40,845 nt of DNA from Phoronis australis (lineage: Eukaryota > Phoronida > Phoronidae): positions 287,393 through 328,237 of the forward strand of contig NMRA01000287.1 of assembly GCA_002633005.1 (NCBI GenBank). The letters run 5' to 3'. Numbering within the stretch: position 1 is the stretch's first letter; every line of letters starts with the position of its first letter. Below, one piece after another: positions 20,328 through 29,611 of the stretch. A program made the position numbers and the translations under genes. The notes under the pieces were generated by a model. That model saw only the letters and a program-made list of their open reading frames with translations. It searched no databases and was not told where the DNA came from.

Positions 20328-20360
20328 TAGAAAAATAGCCGAAGATCAATGAAAAAAACT
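20328..20360 (+). repeat. 33-bp direct repeat, right copy
   Basis: This is the exact partner of 17423-17455, 2.9 kb away. Beyond both copies the sequences differ. Confidence 0.85.
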
Positions 20361-21447
20361 TGATAGAAATGAGACACAACAAAAACGCTGGCCATTAAGG
20401 GGCATCACAGTTGATGAACCCGTCCGAAAATCAACATCAGATGTAATCATCTTGATTGGAATGCAACTATGATATTTCACGATGGTCCTTCGAGCGGTAT
20501 GGATAAGAGAGGCGTACAACACAAAAGACACGGACGCAATAAAAATGTCCCACGGGTTAATAAAACAAGCAGAGTTAACCTGAGTATGGTTAGTTGTGGT
20601 AATCGGTAGAAAAATACTTCTTGAATTCAATAAAATTCGGTCATTTTAAAACGCACGATTATAAGGATCTTTGAATATGTCGTTCAAGAAACATGGGAAA
20701 TATATTGATGAAAACTTTACTAGATGTTGTCAATAACACGTCACGAAATTTTTTCAAAGAAGTGCAGTGGTCTTGAAAAGTGCTGGACGATGAGTCAAAC
20801 ACTGGATTAAGTGACCAATAAAATGTATGCTTAACCTTGCTGAGCAATGTATAATCTTAAGTTTAATCGTCAAATTTTGAGAAATGCCTTTTATCCATGT
20901 GACTAAGTACATGTAGAAAGAGAAGACTGAAAGACGGGAAAGTGGAGAACACTTAAATACAAAATTTTTACGCCTTCAAAATTTTAAAATAAAATTCGAC
21001 AATCAAAAATTTTAATACCATGTGATTAAAGTACTATATTGTATTGTGTCTTCGTTACTCTAAGTAATATTTTCGGAGTATGAATGCTTTTAATGAAGTA
21101 AAAATCAACACGGGAGAGTAACAGCCTTTCAGAGTAAAGGTCCTTCAGCACATGTAACATTTGGAATTATAGCTCGATTCTATTCTAATTTTGAAATATC
21201 CAAATGGCTTGAACAGGCCTAAAAGTAACACATTTGGCTCATTTTATTGATGGAAGCGACCACAAGACTGCTCATTAGGAACAATTAATTCGTAAGAGAT
21301 TTGCAGTTATAACAAGAACTCTACAGGTGTTGAAAAAAATGTTGTTAAGACTTGTCGGGCGTATTTTCTAGCCAACACTCAGCCCTAATATCACCAGTTA
21401 TATACTGTACAACGTTAATTCCATATTAGACGAAAACATTGGCATAC
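20361..21447. other. Intron-like stretch
   Basis: A 94-codon minus-strand frame (20346-20630) has a hydrophobic segment DIFIASVSFVLYASLIHTA faintly like the third membrane helix of Cys-loop channels. Without flanking domains I do not call it. Nothing else is seen. Confidence 0.35.
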
Positions 21448-21483
21448 CTCCACGTTTTCCGTTTCCAGTTGGCTGATTGGTAC
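21448..21483 (-). CDS. Mini-exon I (36 nt), distant copy
   Basis: Acceptor TTTACAG, donor GTATGCC. Phase 1-1; encodes GTNQPTGNGKRG. It is the most diverged copy and lies 6 kb from the others. The intron flanks on both sides still match the array units. The first base pairs with a G ending the previous exon in phase 1. Confidence 0.6.
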
Positions 21484-21999
21484 CTGTAAACCATAATTTA
21501 GTTTTACAATAAACATTGCTGTCTATAAATGAAAGTTGTTCTGACAACAATGAAAGATGCGAGTGGCGAAACATACTGAGTACGTACAAGTACAAAATAA
21601 AACGTACATGTATGGGATGTCTACTGCTTCCAATTTGCTCTTATGTTAGAGAAGTACCGTTTTTAGAATCGTTGCCACAAAGGAATTCCCCATTTTTACT
21701 ATCAAAAACAACGTTTTTGTAGCCTGGCGCTTCCACAAAACTGGACTTCCACACGTCCTCTCTTGTTTCCTAAGCTGTTATTCGACTCCAAATTCGAGGG
21801 CATTGTTATCTCGTGATTCAACTTAATTAGATTAAACAACAACAGTGATCCAGCCTCCAACTCTCAGCTCTGGGACCGAGGAGGCATGTCTTTTCTTCAG
21901 ACACAGGTTTCCTTTGACGGCGCACTCAGAGTTAGCACACTATAACGACTCGCTCTTCTTTCTTTTGGAACCACAATGGTTGATTTCTGGCAACTTTTG
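21484..21999. other. Intron-like stretch upstream of mini-exon I
   Basis: The first 150 bases match the flank of mini-exon H. The rest shows no coding or repeat signal. Confidence 0.45.
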
Positions 22000-22937
22000 A
22001 CGTGGCTTCACCTGAGAACACTTGCGACATTCTCTGGCCAGGTATCCAGCTTCGTGGCAGAAGCACAATTTTCTCTGTAAGATCAGTTTTTTCTGGTCGA
22101 CCATCATGCTATCTGTCTTGACTGGTTGTTCTAGGGACCTTTCATTGACGAATTAGTGCTCTTGATAGCCACGCAATGGGCCTCAACAAACATCAAGCTC
22201 ACTATCTCTGATACAGACCTGGGTGTCGGATGAGTAGACCTGTTTACTTACTGTTGTCGGACCAACAGGTCTCTCAACTCAGCGAAATCTTTGCTGCGGT
22301 GGGTTACTGATAAGCAATCATGTCTCCTTCAGCACTCGCCTCCCGGAACTGTCTGCAAAAAACCTCCCCAGTCAGTTCATACCACTTGAACAAGTCCCTT
22401 TGGAATGTATCAGAGTCCAATGCATCGGCCATTGGCGGCGGGTGTAAAGTTGTAAGCCTTCGTCTGTTAACAGGGGAACTAAACTAGTTGCCCATCACTT
22501 GGGCCCAACCCTGGCTCTCGGCATTTTCCTCCAAATCGTTCCAGGAAGTTATCCATATCGCCCCAATTTTCATCAAATTCAGGCTGCTTCGATTTGACAA
22601 CATCAGTTGCCCTCACAATGTTACCCTTAGCTGCACCCTGCCAAGCTTTCAGCGCTTCTTGCTTACTCTCGAATTCCATTCTTTTTTCTCCATCTAATCT
22701 CCGTCTTCGAGGGCTTACCTTCTCTCCTGTGTCTCACAAGCTGGCATATCTCGGGCTTCCTGTCTTTTCTGTCCACAGAATGTTTCAAATTGTCACCCTA
22801 CAGACCTATTTCTTGTCCGAGGACCACCGATTCGATTAGTTGTGATCTTATCTCCAAGGTGAGTCGCTAATTCCGTCCGTGAACGCTTGGGTGCTCGTCA
22901 AGTGTCACGATTTTCCCATGGGTGGGTGGCCGCAGGT
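22000..22937 (-). pseudogene. gag: Gag of a second Ty3/Gypsy element
   Basis: Minus-strand ORF 22697-22479 starts MEFESKQEALKAWQGAAKGN and contains NWGDMDNFLERF. After a frameshift come WATSLVPLLTDEGLQLYTR and TFQRDLFKWYELTGEVFCRQ FREAS in two further frames, then DFAELRDLLVRQQ. This is the capsid region of a large Gypsy group in invertebrates. A CCHC-like knuckle, LCFCHEAGYLARECRK (about 22036-22083), has lost its first Cys spacing and its His (now Tyr). It lies directly downstream, in minus-strand sense, of the LTR ending at 22938. No pol follows. It is dead. Confidence 0.65.
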
Positions 22938-23370
22938 TGTTACTGACCGGGGATAATAGGCATCGGTGCGATGATAGACCGAATACTGCTTCGAATTAAT
23001 CACTTTATTAACCTCGACCGTAAGTTCACAAATCTACTCAAACAAAACGTCCGACGTAATGTCCGTATTGTGCTGCGAAGTCTTGACTGGAGTTGAGCTT
23101 CTGCAACTAGTTGATTTAATAACCTCCTGTCTCCTTAAAGAGTTCCCACCATGACCCTGTGTCTCAAAAAGGAATTTTATTATTACATCTTAACAGATTT
23201 AATAGCCTTTAGTACACCTGTTGCTACGAAACAATCTAAAAATTTTAAAAATATATTTTTCTGTTATCGAGTGTGTACGCAATGGGTGGAAGACCGCCTC
23301 AGCCGTTGTTGTTTTACCAGTGCGATACTGAGGAGTGAAGAAAGTCCGCGTGGAGCCGTCTTTTTCAGAC

Positions 23371-23800
23371 ATGAAAAGGTGCGTTTGTGGAAACTGTGGT
23401 AACAACAACTTGACTGTGAACGTCATAGTGTTCAAATTTCCTAAATACGTGAAAGTTGCACAAAATTGGCATCGGTTTGTCATGGGCGGCGCACCATAGG
23501 GGCCTAGGGTAGGGCTATAGCCCCCACTTTTTCAGGGCTAAGCCGCCCATGGTTTATAGGCGATGTAACACAGGAGGGCTGGGGGGGGGGGGGGGTTNGG
23601 GGGGGGGGGGGGGGGGGGGGGGGTTAGCCCCCACTTTTTTCAGTGCTGCGCCACCCATGATTGTGCGTCGAACAAGAGTGTGGAGTGTCAGTGTGGAATA
23701 TGAGATTCAGTTTGGCGTAAGCCACACTTTGATCGTCACATTTCAAAGAATCGTGTTTCGACCACACACATCAGCGGGGTTACAATGAATGACTCACCAC
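23371..23800 (+). pseudogene. THAP-domain start of a transposase, interrupted
   Basis: ATG at 23371 gives MKRCVCGNCGNNNLTVNVIV then FKFPKYVKVAQNWHRFV: the C2 half of the C2CH zinc finger, the FP dipeptide and the conserved Trp of THAP. A nested insertion (23481-23659) then breaks the domain. Reading resumes as IVRRTRV, and the later HFKESCFD in another frame fits the expected CxxHF region. THAP binds element ends in P and Kolobok transposases. Not functional. Confidence 0.6.
23481..23659. mobile_element. Short inverted-repeat element with poly-G tract
   Basis: Ends CATGGGCGGCGC (left) and GCGCCACCCATG (right) are inverted repeats with one mismatch. The interior has two units of CTATAGCCCCCACTTTTTCAG type and a G run of about 42 (23581-23623) containing an N. 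Related units occur at 28633-28770. A CATG duplication at the edges is possible but also part of the repeat. Confidence 0.6.
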
Positions 23801-25265
23801 CAAGTAAGTGCATGTGAAAATTTTGTAAATAACGAACAAACTGCTTCCATTCTAGGGCGAGTGATGCCAGGCCCTGGACCCTGGCCCAGATCAAGTGCTA
23901 CTACAAGTAGGCTTACATGTATGCATATTGTGTTTAGACTGTGCTCATTCCATCACGGCAATAGTGAATACGAGTAACCCAGGTTGGCTGTGGCTTTTGT
24001 CAGTAATTATTAAGTGTCTATTTTGTGAGTTGTGACCACCACTTGGTAGAGTTGTTTGTGGCTCACATATGTCATTTCTCGTGCAAGTGGGTCGAGTTCA
24101 TACGGCCTGAAACCCGACGAAAGTTCGCTAAATGGGAAATCGAATTCATTGTCTGATTCTTCAAGTACTTGAGTATAAGTGCCAGTATCCACTCTCCTCT
24201 CTGTCTGCATAATAATTGTCCAATTCTCGCCTAATATTGTCATTGTCTTCTGACCTGCGGTGTTCCGACATTGCAAATGATTGTCAAGCAGCCAACCGTC
24301 TTCCACCCATTGCATCATTTGGCGGGAAACTTAGAAATAAGTAATTTTTCTTCAAAATTAAAAAAGTTGGCACTATTTGGCATAAAAAGTGCCTATTTAG
24401 CAAGATTGTATGGTATTCAATTCATATTACCTAACTGAAACCTGAAATAGTAAGAAAATGCATGGTGGGAACTCTTTAACTAACTATCTATTTAGTAACG
24501 ATATAACTCCTGATTCTGTAACAGCTACCCGACTGTAACATTAACTCGGCTCGACTTCAACATACTTAACTCCAACTTCAATTGGATTTAATTGACTTTA
24601 AATTACCTGTCATTAACCGTGCCTTGATAGTCTCTTACAATGTTCTGGAACTTTTAACCAATTCAAGCATATTTTAGAACTTTCCGGAATCTACATAATC
24701 ATTCTGCAAACCTAGACTGTAGAATGTTTCGGACTATGGCAGTGGGGATCTACAGGGGGGAGGGGTTCAGGGGGTTTAAACCCCCCCTCGGGCCAGGACC
24801 CAAAAATTAAAAAAAAAACGTCTCCAGCAAAACAAAAACGGCACCGCCAGGGTTAGTAAACCCCAAGTAAACCAACTTGGAAAAAAGGAGGAGGTGTTCA
24901 TTCCGAAAATATATGTTTTGCATTGTGAATTGCTGTTATGAAAATCAACGCATTTTGAGTCTTCGTGGCTCATCAGCAAAACCCCGCTTCCGTCGACACT
25001 TCTGAAGTAGCCAAGCTTTTTAGATGGATCCACCGCTGAAGAGCAGCTCTATAGATGATTTCTTTAGGTAACTACTTTCTTTACTCTAAGATATGTTTTG
25101 ATTTGATTAGGGGAAAATACTGTGGTGCCGCAACCATGATTCAGGCGAATTGACGTGCAACGTTTTTACCTCATCTGTCATGCCGTGTCATACTATTACA
25201 CCCCACACGTTTGTAACTCGAATTTGACAGGTGTATAGTAAAGTTGTCTTGCGCAACATCATACG

Positions 25266-25288
25266 GTGTACATGTACATGTACATGTA
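25266..25288. repeat. (TACATG)n palindromic run
   Basis: TGTACATGTACATGTACATG: a short self-complementary tandem repeat. Single ACATGTAC motifs occur at many places in the window. Confidence 0.85.
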
Positions 25289-25867
25289 ATACTTTTGAAA
25301 AAAAATCGTTTAACGAAGAATTGCTATTGTGGCGGGCGCCGTGGTCTGGTCGCGAGTCTGTTTGAAGATGCACTCTAACAAGTTATGTCTATACGAGGAA
25401 TGACCAAGGGGGCACTCACATTGACAAAGTGACCGCATTCGCGAACAGTGTAGGCTACAGTACCAGAAATTGCGGGGAGGCTGTATTTTCACAACAAAGT
25501 CTTGCGGGACTCGTGCGATGTTCAATAGGCCTCCTAAGGAGCCCTTGTTCCGACCTCAATACCTACCGTCTTTCTACCTGCAATAAGCACCACTGCCGTT
25601 TTCTATACTGGGAATTTCCGCAGAAAGGCCCACCCGACGAAACGCCCATGCCCATGGGCATTTATTTGATGTTAGTACTTCGGGTTTCAAGCGTTCAGAC
25701 ATTGGGACGTTTATTTAGAAAATTGCAAGAGATGCAAATGGGTCCTGGCCCCTGGGATACATCGTCAAGGTCTGGAGTAGTTCACGATGAACGGTTCAAA
25801 TTTAGTTGCGCGTGCTGTAAGTCTTTGGAATGGATTTGGTAATCTCGGGGGGCTTAGTGCCAACTGA

Positions 25868-26006
25868 GCNATCCGCTGGATAGTTATCCGAACCTTATCC
25901 AAGCTTTGTGCAACCCAAATTTATACGCCGGATAACTATCCGGCGTATAAATCTTATCCGGCGTATAAGCTCTTATCCGCTGGATAGTTATACAGACTTT
26001 TATGCA
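25868..26006. repeat. Palindromic MITE-like cluster
   Basis: Two direct copies of ATCCGCTGGATAGTTAT (25871-25887, 25976-25992) surround a near-perfect palindrome with 16-bp arms (25919-25934, 25937-25952; core CGCCGGATA-AC-TATCCGGCG). A further TATCCGGCGTATAA follows. The right edge is TGCAACCGGGCCC. Confidence 0.7.
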
Positions 26007-26103
26007 ACCGGGCCCAGATGTATGTGTAAACTACACGTATGAGCAACCACTGGGGATTAAAAAGTGTCTAGAGAGAAGTTTTCAATTCAAAGCTTTTTGT
26101 AAA

Positions 26104-26380
26104 GTACGCTTTAGGTCTCGCGACGAACCAGGCCAGCTTGATTTGTGTATATGTCCAGTTTCAGTGTACTTCTGGTCCCTCGGCGAACTATCTAGTCTTG
26201 TGATGTTTTTACCAAAGTGTGCTTTGTAAAACTATTTATCTCAGCCAGTACTGTTTGGTCCCGCGACAGATCGACTATTTTTATAGAGATAATAAGCATA
26301 GGTGTACTTTTGGTCTCGTGACGGACCAGGCCGGAGTTTTTGTGTACTCTCAGTGTACATCTGATCCCTCTGCAAACTGC
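26104..26380 (+). repeat. Irregular repeat of a 25-nt GTAC-TTTGGTCTCGCGACG motif
   Basis: Five diverged copies start near 26104, 26165, 26248, 26302 and 26354, each of the form TGTACTTTTGGTCTCGCGAC plus GGACC. Spacing varies from 52 to 83 bp, and copies 1 and 4 share longer flanks (CCAGGCC). Confidence 0.6.
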
Positions 26381-27319
26381 TCTTGTATATCTTTTCACCA
26401 AGGTATATAGAATGTTATGGTTTCGTGAAACTGTTTTCAGATGATTTGTTTCCTGATACATTTTACGTTTTTTCAATTGTTGTCAACGTGATTCAGCGTA
26501 ATAAAGTGATACTTAATTATTTATTGTCGCTTTTAATAATAGACTATGAGCTGAGAGCACCATCGTTCGCCAGTTTTTCTCGTAAAGAGACAGAACACAT
26601 GTTTATTTCCGAACTAACAGTACAGGCCTTCGTTCTTAAACAACTTGAGGCTGCTGTTACACGATCATCTGATATTCAAGTTTTTACACCCCTTCGGTGC
26701 TCCTTATGCTCTTGAATATTTGGTAGTTGTCTCAGCCCCTGTATACACACCACACTTTTTCGTATACTAAAAAGGTGTGCGTAAACAGGTGTTCAAACAA
26801 AAATTTTTGCCGGTGGTGGGACTCATACCCAGATGTGGACAAATATGGTTTCACGAAACTTATGAGCCAAGTTCATGTGACGAAATCGAGAAGGGTTTTT
26901 AATTATCTTAAGAAAAACTCCAGAGACATCAGTGTTAAGTGCCAGAAACGTACCAGGATGCATGGAAATTTCACTGTTTGGCTGCAAAAACAAAAAGTTG
27001 TCTTACACAACCCCCCTCCCCGACCTCCCCCCCGCCCGCTCGGCGCCACGCGCTTCGGATTCGACCTTTGCGGGAATCCTAAGCCCCCCCTTACTGAAAA
27101 CGTAGATCCGCCACTGTATGGTTCTATATTAATCACTAGTAAGTAAACTGGACTGGTCTAGAATCTTGTCTATTATTCTAATATAAATTATATCATCACT
27201 GGTTTGACATAATGGATCATGTCTATCAAGTGCTACGTGCTATCTGCAAGTAAACTTAACAGTGTTAGTCTACTTCATACAAAAAGCAAATAAAACTAAA
27301 AAATATGAAGAATCCGACA

Positions 27320-27689
27320 AAACTCGACGATTTTAAGGACCGTTTTTGACCTTGACATGCTGGTTTCGACCTAAGATTCTAAATGTTGACCTGGTTTGGA
27401 AGTCAAAATTACTTACATGGAACTTTTTCCTTGTGTCAAAGGCTGCGTTACGTACGTATATACGAAAGCTGGAAAAATCTTACTATTTCGCACTGCCTAC
27501 ACTTAAGAAAATACAATACAATGCAGGCCAGTAGCCACCGTTGTGCAGAGGGTTGTTCGAATTACTAAACAGGTGCAAGTTTTGGTCTGTTCCTGTGTCA
27601 CACTCTTGTCCCCAGTGCTAAGAAACTTTCAATGTCAACTCACTTATAATTTTTATCTCGTTTTTCCCCGTGTGTGGGTGGGCGCAGGT
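27320..27689 (-). other. Short internal remnant between LTR B and LTR A
   Basis: It is 370 bp. Next to LTR B it keeps the same post-LTR sequence as the gag-bearing element, then becomes unrecognisable. No coding frame is supported. Confidence 0.45.
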
Positions 27690-28360
27690 TGTTACAGACC
27701 GGTGCTAATAGCTTTCGGTGCGATGATAGACTGAAGACTGGTTCGAGTTAATCCTTTATTAATCCCGACCGTACGTTCACAAGCCTACTCAAACAAAACG
27801 TCTGACGTAATGTCTGTTTATGCTCCAGCCAGTGCTGAGAAGCCTAGACTTGTGATGAACTTCTGGGACACGTTCAGCAACTGTTACACTCGTCGATTCA
27901 ATAACCTGCTGTCTGTATAGCTGGCTCTCTATTGACTATCGCTGTAACTGCTGATTCTCTTCACTGCAACTCAACTGTAATTCCCCTGATTAACTTTCTT
28001 GAACTTCCGGTGAACTGGTTTAATCTTTCATGAACTGACTTGATCTGACTAACACAAACCCGTGCTAGTGTATTTATAGCCTAATGCATGGTTCTAGAAC
28101 TTTTCATCAATTCATCGACAAGCACATTCACAGTTTTCCTGAATCTACCCAATCATTCTACAAACACATACTAGTCTCTAGAATATTCCAGACTGCATCA
28201 ATCACTGTCATACTAGAGTCTTCTAGAAAGTTCCACACTATACTGTAGTAAACAAATAACATCATCACTGTACTTAACTCAGGGGTCATGCCAATCAAAC
28301 AGAATAACAAAACAATACAATACAATACAACTAAAACTACTGTCAGACTATATTCTGACA
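27690..28360 (-). repeat. LTR B of the second Gypsy element (about 671 bp)
   Basis: On the minus strand it begins TGTCAGAATATAGTCTGACA and ends CTGTAACA, with the usual TG...CA ends. It is followed, as is LTR A, by ACCTGCGSCCACCCAC. It contains a short (AATAC)n run. Confidence 0.7.
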
Positions 28361-28966
28361 GGGACATTGAATTGACGGTTGTGATGTGCGGTGCCATAAC
28401 GGAAAGTTTAATGGCAATGTTGCAACTGGTCATAACAAGGTAAATAGTGGTTTTATGCACATTAACACTGTTAGTAAATAAAGCGTCCAGTAATCGTCTG
28501 CACGAACCTGTCATCCACCCAATCACATCGCCACTTGGCGAAGTTCGCCGGATACGGCGCTAAGTGATTACATAGGCAAAATCAAACGTAGTTTCAACTT
28601 GATTGTTATTGTAGTTAGTAATACCAATACACGGGCGGCTCACCATAGGGGACTGGGGGGCTATAGCCCCCACTGTTTTCAGTGCTACGCCACACATAGG
28701 CTATAGGAGGCGCACCACGGGGGGCTGAAGGAGCTTGACCCCCCAATTGTCTCTGTGCTGCGTTGCCTATGCAATAATAACTGCAACACTTGTGGTGTTG
28801 GTGCTGCTCATCTCTATCCCATTCAAAACGGATGTGCTAGGGCTAAACTTTTTGCGAGGGGAGTTCGATCGAACCCGGCTACGGGACTGCAAAACAATAT
28901 TTTGTTCAACACAACTCGACTTAAATTGCATCAACTGAGCACTGTACAGTAACTGATACCCGATTA
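28361..28966. other. Non-coding stretch with two C-rich repeat units
   Basis: Units at 28633-28701 and 28709-28770 (GGGCGGCTCACCATAGGG..GCTATAGCCCCCAC and relatives) belong to the same family as the nested element at 23481-23659. The rest is featureless. Confidence 0.6.
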
Positions 28967-28971
28967 ATTCA

Positions 28972-29246
28972 TAATGTTGCCTAATGCTTAGCGTTGCCTA
29001 CTGCATAGTGTTGACTAATACATAGTGTTGCCTAATGCACAGTGTTGCCTAATGCATAGTGTTGCCTAATGCATAGTGTTGCCTAATGCATAGTGTTGAC
29101 TAATGCATAGTGTTGCCTAATGCATAGTGTTGCCTAATGCATAGTGTTGCCTAATGCAGAGTGTTGCCTAATGCATAGTGTTGCCTAATGCATAGTGATG
29201 CCTAATGCATACACATGTAGTGTTGCTTAATGCACAGTGTTGCCTA
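28972..29246. repeat. 17-bp minisatellite
   Basis: About 15 units of GTTGCCTAATGCATAGT with few changes. It lies 40 bases downstream, in transcription sense, of the donor of Ig exon 2. Confidence 0.95.
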
Positions 29247-29287
29247 AAATAGGCAAAGTATTTTAACACAACTTAATCGTAACTTAC

Positions 29288-29611
29288 CAGTCACCTTAAT
29301 GGTCGCCGTTTCAGCTGAGTAAGTAGCTTGCCTGTTGGACACTTGACATCTGAACTGTACACCGTTGTCAGTTAGATTCAAGTTGACAGTCAGTGTGCTG
29401 GTGCCGCTGGTAGATCCATCGGTATTGTTGGTGGTACCTGACTTAACATTACCGGCTATGTTTGTGAACTCCGCGTTGCCAGTCCGACGTGACCACACCA
29501 TAGATGCTTGTGGTCTGCCCAAGTTGGCTGTGCAGGTTAGGTTAGTCGGTCCTGCTCCTCCCAGTACAGGCTCAGTCGGGGCACCAGATATAGAAGGTCT
29601 ACTTGGGAGGA
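29288..29611 (-). CDS. Ig-like domain exon 2 (I/C2 type)
   Basis: This 324-nt exon (108 codons) is bounded by acceptor GTTTCTCCAG and donor GTAAGTT, phase 1 at both ends, as is usual for Ig domains. It encodes one complete domain: PSISGAPTEPVLGGAGPTNL, then TCTANLGRPQASMVWSRRTG (strand B Cys, strand C Trp), a Thr/Ser/Asn-rich middle, TLTVNLNLTDNGVQFRCQVS (strand F Cys in DNGxxFxC) and ETATIKVTG. Both disulfide cysteines and the core Trp are present. Family resemblance is to cell-adhesion IgSF proteins of the nectin/Kirre kind; exact orthology is not claimed. Extracellular location is inferred. Confidence 0.75.

Larger units (their letters stand above)
23139..24475 (+). mobile_element. TTAA-inserting DNA transposon, probably Kolobok-like, deleted derivative
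   Basis: Perfect 15-bp terminal inverted repeats AGAGTTCCCACCATG (23139-23153; reverse complement at 24461-24475) are flanked by TTAA on both sides (23135-23138, 24476-24479). Removing 1,337 bp plus one TTAA restores the LTR. A THAP-domain start lies inside. TTAA target sites plus THAP-bearing transposases are traits of Kolobok. PiggyBac also uses TTAA but lacks THAP. The remaining coding capacity is far too small for a full transposase. Confidence 0.75.
24740..27116. mobile_element. 2.4-kb DNA transposon insertion with 5-bp target duplication
   Basis: Left end CAGTGGGGATCTAC and right end (reverse complement) CAGTGGCGGATCTAC form inverted repeats with a 1-bp indel. TATGG flanks both sides (24735-24739, 27117-27121). 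LTR A continues on either side. The first 45 bases include a perfect 16-bp palindrome GGGGGTTTAAACCCCC (24770-24785). I recognise no transposase inside; several short frames (e.g. 25429-25842) have no known motif. The superfamily is undetermined. Confidence 0.6.
22938..27319 (-). repeat. LTR A of the second Gypsy element, split by two DNA transposons
   Basis: Its pieces 22938-23138, 24480-24739 and 27122-27319 align in order with LTR B (27690-28360). Shared stretches include GCAGGTTGTTAC at the left, CAAACAAAACGTC, GAACTTTT..AATTCA and CAATCATTCTGCAAAC in the middle, and TATCATCACTG towards the right. Without the two insertions the LTR is about 660 bp. The outer end GAATCCGACA (TGTCGGATTC on the minus strand) is approximate. 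Confidence 0.65.

Noticed and set aside
20346-20630. Minus-strand frame resembling a Cys-loop channel helix
   Set aside because: Only one hydrophobic helix and no diagnostic residues; similarity is too weak to call.
22488-22839. Plus-strand frames of 69 and 81 codons
   Set aside because: They are antisense shadows of the Gypsy gag on the minus strand.
25429-25842. 137-codon plus-strand frame inside the 2.4-kb transposon
   Set aside because: No transposase motif; composition and lack of family resemblance argue for chance.
26727-27146. 139-codon plus-strand frame with a poly-proline stretch
   Set aside because: The proline run is the C-rich right end of the 24740-27116 transposon, and the frame extends past its inverted repeat.
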